DNA from: Campylobacteraceae bacterium
GTDB lineage: Bacteria; Campylobacterota; Campylobacteria; Campylobacterales; Sulfurovaceae
Length of the DNA: 27,453 nucleotides
Reading direction: 5' to 3'
NCBI GenBank assembly: GCA_026986085.1
Contig: JALSPE010000104.1
Location: 1 to 27,453 of the forward strand
In this document: positions 22,687 to 27,453 of the stretch, piece after piece
How positions within the stretch are numbered: the stretch's first letter is position 1
Layout: each line of letters opens with the position of its first letter
The notes under the pieces: model-generated
What the model was told of the DNA's origin: nothing
Seen by the model: the letters and a program-made list of their open reading frames with translations, nothing else
Databases searched by the model: none
Program-made: the position numbers and the translations under genes

Positions 22687-24594
22687 CTAACTATCTACCA
22701 AATTTTTAACTTCTAAAATATTTCCTACTGATGCAAAACAGCTTTTACTGTTACAAATTTGAATATCTTCGTCATTTGTTGGCTTTAAGAGTGTGAATGG
22801 GTAGTTGAACTCTATCTTTTTTATCTTGTTTAAATTCTCTATATTAGATTTTATAATTTTATCATCTTTTAAATATCTAATTGCTTCATTTGCCAATTTC
22901 GGTCTAGATATTGGCTGTCTCATTAAGTTATATGATTGAACTTGAAGTGTAGAGAATGCAAATTTTTCATAAACTATTTCACTTAATGAGCGAATTGTTA
23001 GCAGGTTTTCTACCATTATAGAGAGTGAAGAGGGGTAAGAGCTATCAAAATCATTAACAAAATTTTTATACTCTAAATTACCAATTTTCCATCTTCCCTC
23101 TTTGTAAAATAGTCTGACTGCCTCATTTGTTATTGCAGTTGCTTCTATAAGATAACTCTCATCTAGTGTTGCATTAAAGGCTGCTAGTAGTGCTTCGATA
23201 TAGTAAGCGTAATCTTCTAAAAAACCCTCAATTTTTGGTTTGTTTTTTGGCATAGAGCTATGGTGTAACTTTACTCCTTCTCTCATTTTATCTGTTAATG
23301 CTTTAAGGTATTTAATTGCTATCTCTTCATACTTATTCTCAATAGATGCCAACTCAAATAGTGCTGTTATCATCATTGAATTCCAAGATGTAATTACCTT
23401 TTTATCTATAAATGGATACTCTCTACCTTCTCTTATATTTTTTAATATAGAAATAGCTTTGATTGCTTCGCTTTTATTCATAAGAGATAAATCTCTATAT
23501 CTAGCAATAGATTTGCCATCAAAATTTCCATTTTTTGTAATAGATAAATCATAAATAATAGAGTTACCTAAACCCTCTTTTTCAAACCTCTCTTTTACTT
23601 CATTATAACCATATATAAAATATTCTCCCTCAATTCCATTAGTATCAGCATCTGATGCACTAAAGAAAAGATTATTGCTACTCATTTTTTCTATCATAAA
23701 ATTGGCAATTTCTATAGCAATATCTTTATATCTTTGAATTTTAAAAGCCTTATAAGCCTTTATATAGACTTTTAAGAGTTGTGCATTATCATATGTCATC
23801 TTTTCAAAATGAGGTATTAAGAATATATCATCTGTTGAGTATCTATAAAAACCACCCTCTACAATATCATACATACCACCCATCATCATACTATCTAGTG
23901 TATGTGTAATTATATCTTTTAAATCACTATCATTAGTTAATTTATATAGATTAATAGCCAACTCTAGCGTAGATGCTTGTGGAAATTTAGGAGCAGTGCC
24001 AAAACCTCCATTTATCTTATCATAAACTTGTTTTATTTGAAATATTGCTGTATCTATTAGACGCTCATCAATTTTGGTAGCCTCTATTCTACTTTTTGGT
24101 TCCATTGCATTCAATACCTCTTGACCTTTCTCTTCGAGAGTTTTACTATCTTTTTTCCAGCTATCTGATATTATCTTTAATAACTCTTTCATACCCATTC
24201 TTCCATAGTTTGGAATAGGAGGTATATATGTAGCACTGTAAAAAGGGGTCTTTTGTGGTGTCATAAATATAGACAGAGGCCAACCACCAGCTTTATTATT
24301 CATCTTTTGGTAAACCTCTTGAAAGTGTTTATCTATATCTGGTCGCTCCTCTTTATCTACTTTTATTGAGATAAAGTTCTCATTTAAAATTTTAGCAATC
24401 TCATCATTTTCAAAAGATTCCCGCTCCATTACATGGCACCAGTGACAACTGCTATAGCCTATACTTAAAAATATTGGTCTATTTTCAGATTTTGCTCTCT
24501 CAAAAGCCTCTTCGCTCCAAGGATACCAATCTACAGGGTTATTTGCATGTTGAAGCAGATATGGAGACTCTTCATCTATTAACTTATTGGACAT
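22687..24594 (-). CDS. DUF255 thioredoxin-domain protein (YyaL/SSP411 family)
   Basis: A 635-aa cytoplasmic protein of the YyaL/SPATA20 family. The N-terminal DUF255 thioredoxin fold (about 1-165) has the characteristic LIDEESPYLLQHANNPVDWY opening and the active-site-like CHWC (Cys50, Cys53) in SCHWCHVMERESFE. The rest is an (alpha/alpha) barrel resembling N-acylglucosamine epimerases and glycosidases (for example GGMYDIVEGGFYRYSTD, then HFEKMTYDNAQLLK). Whether the second part is catalytic is unknown; neither substrate nor partner is established for the family. Length is slightly under the usual 670-690 aa, with a shorter C-terminus. It diverges from dsbD across a 104-base spacer containing a palindrome, which suggests but does not prove shared regulation. 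AAAAGG precedes the ATG. Confidence 0.9.
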   Translation of the reverse strand: MSNKLIDEESPYLLQHANNPVDWYPWSEEAFERAKSENRPIFLSIGYSSCHWCHVMERESFENDEIAKILNENFISIKVDKEERPDIDKHFQEVYQKMNNKAGGWPLSIFMTPQKTPFYSATYIPPIPNYGRMGMKELLKIISDSWKKDSKTLEEKGQEVLNAMEPKSRIEATKIDERLIDTAIFQIKQVYDKINGGFGTAPKFPQASTLELAINLYKLTNDSDLKDIITHTLDSMMMGGMYDIVEGGFYRYSTDDIFLIPHFEKMTYDNAQLLKVYIKAYKAFKIQRYKDIAIEIANFMIEKMSSNNLFFSASDADTNGIEGEYFIYGYNEVKERFEKEGLGNSIIYDLSITKNGNFDGKSIARYRDLSLMNKSEAIKAISILKNIREGREYPFIDKKVITSWNSMMITALFELASIENKYEEIAIKYLKALTDKMREGVKLHHSSMPKNKPKIEGFLEDYAYYIEALLAAFNATLDESYLIEATAITNEAVRLFYKEGRWKIGNLEYKNFVNDFDSSYPSSLSIMVENLLTIRSLSEIVYEKFAFSTLQVQSYNLMRQPISRPKLANEAIRYLKDDKIIKSNIENLNKIKKIEFNYPFTLLKPTNDEDIQICNSKSCFASVGNILEVKNLVDS

Positions 24595-24617
24595 TTTTTA
24601 ACCTTTTTTATAATTTA

Positions 24618-24634
24618 TTAGCAAATTTTGCTAA
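24618..24634. promoter_or_regulatory. Palindrome in the DUF255/dsbD divergent spacer, possible operator
   Basis: TTAGCAAA and TTTGCTAA are perfect 8-bp inverted arms around a single central T. The site overlaps an extended -10-like TGCTAAAAT on the plus strand (24629-24637) and TGCTAATAA on the minus strand, so it may be an operator or simply two back-to-back extended -10 elements. Confidence 0.35.
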
Positions 24635-24641
24635 AATACAC

Positions 24642-24669
24642 ATTTAGATAAATAGTAATTGGTTATACT
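24642..24669 (+). promoter_or_regulatory. Possible dsbD promoter
   Basis: TTTAGA (24642-24647) and TATACT (24664-24669) are 16 bases apart, and the -10 lies 29 bases before the GTG start. TGCTAAAAT at 24629-24637 is an alternative. By eye only. Confidence 0.35.
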
Positions 24670-24698
24670 ATCAAATAACTTAAAATAAAAGGATATTA

Positions 24699-26534
24699 GT
24701 GAAAAAAACAATATTAATATTAGCTATATTTATTGCAACTTTAATTAATGCAGAAGGTTTTGGCTCTTTTAAAATGTCTAAACAGAGTAAATTTTTAAAA
24801 CCATCAGAGGCATTTAAAGTAGAGGCACAAGAGGTAAAGGATGGGGTTAAATTAGATATTAATTTAGCAGATAAAATACATATTTTTAAAAATAAATTAA
24901 CAACAAATATTACAAAACCAATTAAAAAAGAGGTAAAACTAGAGTTACCAAAGGGTAAAATATCTTCAGGAGAAGAGATTTATGAGGGTAATATATCTAT
25001 TACTATTCCAAAGAGTAAAATTGGTGTTAATGGGGCGTATGAGCTAGAAGTAGGACTTCAAGGTTGCTCAGATGATGGTATTTGCTACTCTCCTCAATTT
25101 TATACTTTTAAATTAAATGGGGCAAAAGGTAATTCAAGCACAAAAGAAGATAAAAAAGTGGATAAAACATTTTCTACTAATAAGTCAAAAACGCAAGAGT
25201 CGCTTTTTAGTAAAATATCTCGTTTGGCAAAAGAGGGAAATAGCAAAGAGATAGCAAAAGCACTAGAGAAAGAGGGATTGATTTTTATTTTACTTCTATT
25301 TTTTATTGTAGGATTACTGTTGGCGTTAACTCCTTGTATTTTGCCTATGATACCAATACTTAGTTCAATACTGCTACAACAGGCGAATAAGCAAGAAGGT
25401 GGAATAAGTAGAAGAACATCATTTACAATATCTTTGGTATATGTTGTAGCAATGGCAGCTAGTTATGCAGTAATAGGTATAGTTGCTGGTCTTTTACACT
25501 TTGATTTACAAGCAAACCTAAACAACCCTTGGGTAATTATACCAGTTGCACTAATTTTTGTAGCCTTGGCACTATCTCTGTTTGGTTATTTTGAAATTGC
25601 TTTACCACAATCTTTGCAAACTAAACTAACAGGTATTAGCAATAGTGCTCAAGGTAAAGGTTTGGTTGGAACAGCTATAATGGGTGCAATATCTGCCTTA
25701 ATTGTAGGAGCATGCACTGCACCAGTAATTAGTGGGGCTATACTGTTTATATCTATGACAGGAAATGCAACGCTAGGTGGCTTGGCTCTGTTTGTAATGG
25801 GAATAGGCGCAGGAGTTCCACTACTTCTTGTTGGATTAGGTGCAAAAAATCTAGTTCCAAAACCAGGAGGCTGGATGGAGAGCGTATCTAAATTCTTTGG
25901 CTTTATTATGTTAATTATGGCTCTGTATGTTGCAAGAGGAGTATTAAGCCCTACCCTATTTATATTCCTATTTAGCTTTTTATTGATAGGTGCGGCAATA
26001 ATGTTTGGTCTGTTTGATGGCAAAGAGGCAAAAGGGTTTGGTGGTATATTTAAAACTATGTTATATATTATTTTGATATATGGAACAATACTATTTATAG
26101 GTGCATTAAGTGGCTCCAAATCTATTATTAATCCTTTAGAAAAATTTACGAGTGGTAATGTTTTGGTAGATAGTGTTGCAAAAGAGGAGGTTGCTAAAAG
26201 TTACACACTCGATGGGTTATTAAAAGAGATAAAAGATGCAAAAAAACCTGTAGTTGTAGATATAGGCAAAGATAATTGTGCTGCTTGCACAGAGTTGGCA
26301 ACAATAACATTTCCAAATAAAGATGTAAAAAATGAGTTAAAAAGATTTAAATTAATAAAATTGGATATTACAAAATATACAAAAGATGATCAAGATATTA
26401 TGAAACACTTTAATATTTTTGGTGCTCCAAATATATTAATTTTTGATAGCAATGCTAAAGCACATGAAGATAAATTTCAACAAGGTTTCATAGAACCAAA
26501 AAGATTTGTAGATATTTTGAAAAAGGTTAAATAA
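24699..26534 (+). CDS. dsbD: Thiol:disulfide interchange protein DsbD, full length
   Basis: A 611-aa inner-membrane reductase carrying electrons from cytoplasmic thioredoxin to periplasmic thiols. Residues 1-18 are a signal peptide. The N-terminal periplasmic alpha domain (about 25-140) has Cys123 and Cys129 (GCSDDGICYSP), the pair that reduces DsbC or CcmG-type partners. The eight-helix membrane domain has Cys213 (ALTPCILPMIP) and Cys339 (GACTAPVISG). The C-terminal thioredoxin-like gamma domain has CAAC (Cys527, Cys530). All six cysteines are present, unlike the shorter CcdA. The start is GTG with AAAAGGA 5 bases upstream. The DsbC-like protein at 14841-15680 is a plausible partner. It is 49 bases ahead of the FTR-rhodanese gene. 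Confidence 0.95.
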   Translation: MKKTILILAIFIATLINAEGFGSFKMSKQSKFLKPSEAFKVEAQEVKDGVKLDINLADKIHIFKNKLTTNITKPIKKEVKLELPKGKISSGEEIYEGNISITIPKSKIGVNGAYELEVGLQGCSDDGICYSPQFYTFKLNGAKGNSSTKEDKKVDKTFSTNKSKTQESLFSKISRLAKEGNSKEIAKALEKEGLIFILLLFFIVGLLLALTPCILPMIPILSSILLQQANKQEGGISRRTSFTISLVYVVAMAASYAVIGIVAGLLHFDLQANLNNPWVIIPVALIFVALALSLFGYFEIALPQSLQTKLTGISNSAQGKGLVGTAIMGAISALIVGACTAPVISGAILFISMTGNATLGGLALFVMGIGAGVPLLLVGLGAKNLVPKPGGWMESVSKFFGFIMLIMALYVARGVLSPTLFIFLFSFLLIGAAIMFGLFDGKEAKGFGGIFKTMLYIILIYGTILFIGALSGSKSIINPLEKFTSGNVLVDSVAKEEVAKSYTLDGLLKEIKDAKKPVVVDIGKDNCAACTELATITFPNKDVKNELKRFKLIKLDITKYTKDDQDIMKHFNIFGAPNILIFDSNAKAHEDKFQQGFIEPKRFVDILKKVK

Positions 26535-26547
26535 ATTAAGCTAAATT

Positions 26548-26556
26548 TGTTAATAT
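26548..26556 (+). promoter_or_regulatory. Possible extended -10 for the FTR-rhodanese gene
   Basis: TGT followed by TAATAT lies 27 bases before the ATG, in the 49-base gap after dsbD. No terminator hairpin is seen after dsbD, so readthrough is equally possible. Confidence 0.3.
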
Positions 26557-26583
26557 TGCGCAAAAAAGTAAGGATAAATTATA

Positions 26584-27321
26584 ATGAGTAAAAATATAGA
26601 TATAAATTCAGATGAATTTCAAGCAGAGTTAGAGAAGACTTGGAAGTTTGTAGATAAAGTCAATAATCAATTTGGTTTTGTTCAAAACCCTGACGAAGAG
26701 GTAAATGAGGGTGTAGCAATGGGACTTGCAAGAAACCGTTTAATATATGGCAAAAGATACTGCCCATGCTTTATTGTTCAAGGTGAAACACCAGAAGAGA
26801 GAAAAAAAGCAGATAATAGAGTTTGCCCTTGTAAACCGGCTTTAGAAAAAGAGATACCAGAAGATGGTGTTTGCCACTGTGGAATATTTTGCACCCCAGA
26901 GTATGCAGATAAGAAAAAACTTGAAAATAGTGCCGAAGAGACATCTCATTTACACTCAAGAGGCTTAACCAAAGAGGAAGCAGAGCTTTTAGTTAATAAA
27001 GAGCAACTAGATGGAGATGAAATAGAAGCTCTACTAGAGGCAAGAGAATTAGGAATGGTAGATTTTAAATTAATTGATGTAAGAGAGCCAATGGAGTGGC
27101 AAATGGGGCATATTAAAGGTGCAGATGAGCTACTACCTACAACTAAATTTTACGATTGGTTGCCAGAGATGCTAAAGAGAAAAGATGAAAATATTATTCT
27201 ATATTGCCATACAGGAAGTAGAAGCTATCAAGTTCAACAGATACTAAAAAGAGAGGGGCAAAATGTTGGTAACTTTGCTTACGGAATTATAAGCTACTCT
27301 GGAGAGATTGTTAGAGATTAA
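26584..27321 (+). CDS. Ferredoxin:thioredoxin reductase-like [4Fe-4S] domain fused to rhodanese
   Basis: A 245-aa cytoplasmic protein with two domains. Residues about 12-112 match the catalytic (beta) subunit of ferredoxin:thioredoxin reductase: CPC (Cys60, Cys62), CPC (Cys81, Cys83) and CHC (Cys97, His98, Cys99). By comparison with the spinach enzyme, Cys60, 81, 83 and 97 should bind the [4Fe-4S] cluster and Cys62-Cys99 form the redox disulfide. The spacings, 18 and 13 residues, are longer than the plant 16 and 8, and an extra Cys103 follows. An acidic linker (about 113-155) leads to a rhodanese domain with Asp165-Arg167 (IDVRE) and the active-site loop CHTGSRS beginning at Cys208. Rhodaneses move sulfane sulfur via a Cys persulfide. 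The fusion suggests cluster-driven reduction of a persulfide or disulfide, an inference. No FTR variable chain is nearby. AAGGA precedes the ATG. Confidence 0.88.
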   Translation: MSKNIDINSDEFQAELEKTWKFVDKVNNQFGFVQNPDEEVNEGVAMGLARNRLIYGKRYCPCFIVQGETPEERKKADNRVCPCKPALEKEIPEDGVCHCGIFCTPEYADKKKLENSAEETSHLHSRGLTKEEAELLVNKEQLDGDEIEALLEARELGMVDFKLIDVREPMEWQMGHIKGADELLPTTKFYDWLPEMLKRKDENIILYCHTGSRSYQVQQILKREGQNVGNFAYGIISYSGEIVRD

Positions 27322-27453
27322 TTTTAAAACCTAATTTCGATGGAGTATCATAGCTACAGAAGCCAAAGAATGCATTAGATTTTTTAAATCAAATTCGCAG
27401 GACTACCCATAGGTAATTCAAAAATTTTATTTAAGAAAGATTTTGTATTATTT
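27322..27453. other. Terminal 132 bases with no intact gene
   Basis: No frame stays open long enough to call a gene, and no hairpin or promoter stands out after the FTR-rhodanese stop. Protein-like fragments occur in several frames, e.g. GFCSYDTPSKLGFKI on minus (ending near 27320) and FAGLPIGNSKILFKK on plus (from about 27391 to the window edge). This could be a decayed gene, a repeat remnant, or chance in AT-rich DNA; the right end may belong to a gene beyond the window. Confidence 0.3.

Noticed and set aside
25649..26119. 156-codon open frame on the minus strand inside dsbD
   Set aside because: It is Pro/Asn/Ile-rich, mirrors the membrane-domain codons of dsbD, and has no recognisable motif or start site.
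27403..27416. TACC-CATA-GGTA mini-hairpin as a terminator of the FTR-rhodanese gene
   Set aside because: Only four base pairs, more than 80 bases after the stop, and no T-run directly after it.
1..27453. tRNA, rRNA, CRISPR array, insertion sequence or prophage
   Set aside because: No cloverleaf-like GC-rich segment, spaced direct repeats, transposase or integrase motif was seen on either strand.

Overview
The window reads as chromosomal DNA of a low-GC member of the Campylobacterota (formerly Epsilonproteobacteria), most likely a free-living Sulfurovum/Sulfurimonas-like organism. The clues are lineage-typical genes: a COG3400-type RCK protein, a Helicobacter-type BioV esterase, a DUF2018 protein, an MtaB-type methylthiotransferase, a peptidase-degenerate FtsH-like protein, and very short AT-rich spacers. 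No rRNA, tRNA, CRISPR array, insertion sequence or prophage is visible. Coding density is very high: the longest gaps are about 100 to 130 bases, so no stretch over 300 bases lacks a gene.

Bases 1-7852 (plus strand) hold a tightly packed, often overlapping operon: the 3' part of the COG3400 gene, aroB, an mscS-type channel, mtaB, a TTG-started ftsH-like gene, bioV and a short-chain dehydrogenase. A hairpin at 7861-7890 probably ends it. Bases 7915-8214 (minus) encode a small AroQ-type chorismate mutase, divergent from metG (8318). metG overlaps by one base an orphan protein resembling the N-terminal domain of Mur ligases.

Bases 11228-20879 (minus) form a long housekeeping block. In transcription order it runs comFC, DUF2018 protein, polyprenyl diphosphate synthase, hemA, proS, fxsA, a DsbC-like thiol:disulfide protein, hemC, a small lipoprotein, yebC, a 68-aa ribbon-helix-helix-like protein and a second mscS-type channel. 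A near-ideal extended -10 (TGCTATAAT) precedes the DUF2018 gene. The block joins tetrapyrrole synthesis (hemA, hemC), quinone side-chain synthesis and periplasmic thiol chemistry, which suits a respiratory organism rich in c-type cytochromes. That functional link is inference.

Bases 20945-27321 are a mosaic of small transcription units: an Nfu-type Fe-S scaffold protein (plus), a secreted CAP-domain protein (minus), a cysteine-containing lipoprotein (plus), a DUF255/YyaL-type thioredoxin-fold protein (minus), a full-length DsbD (plus), and a two-domain protein joining a ferredoxin:thioredoxin reductase-like [4Fe-4S] catalytic domain to a rhodanese (plus). The last four contain CxxC, CPC/CHC or paired cysteines, making this the redox-rich part of the window. 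The FTR-rhodanese fusion beside dsbD and the FtsH-like protein that has lost its zinc site are the observations most worth following. The final 132 bases carry no intact gene.
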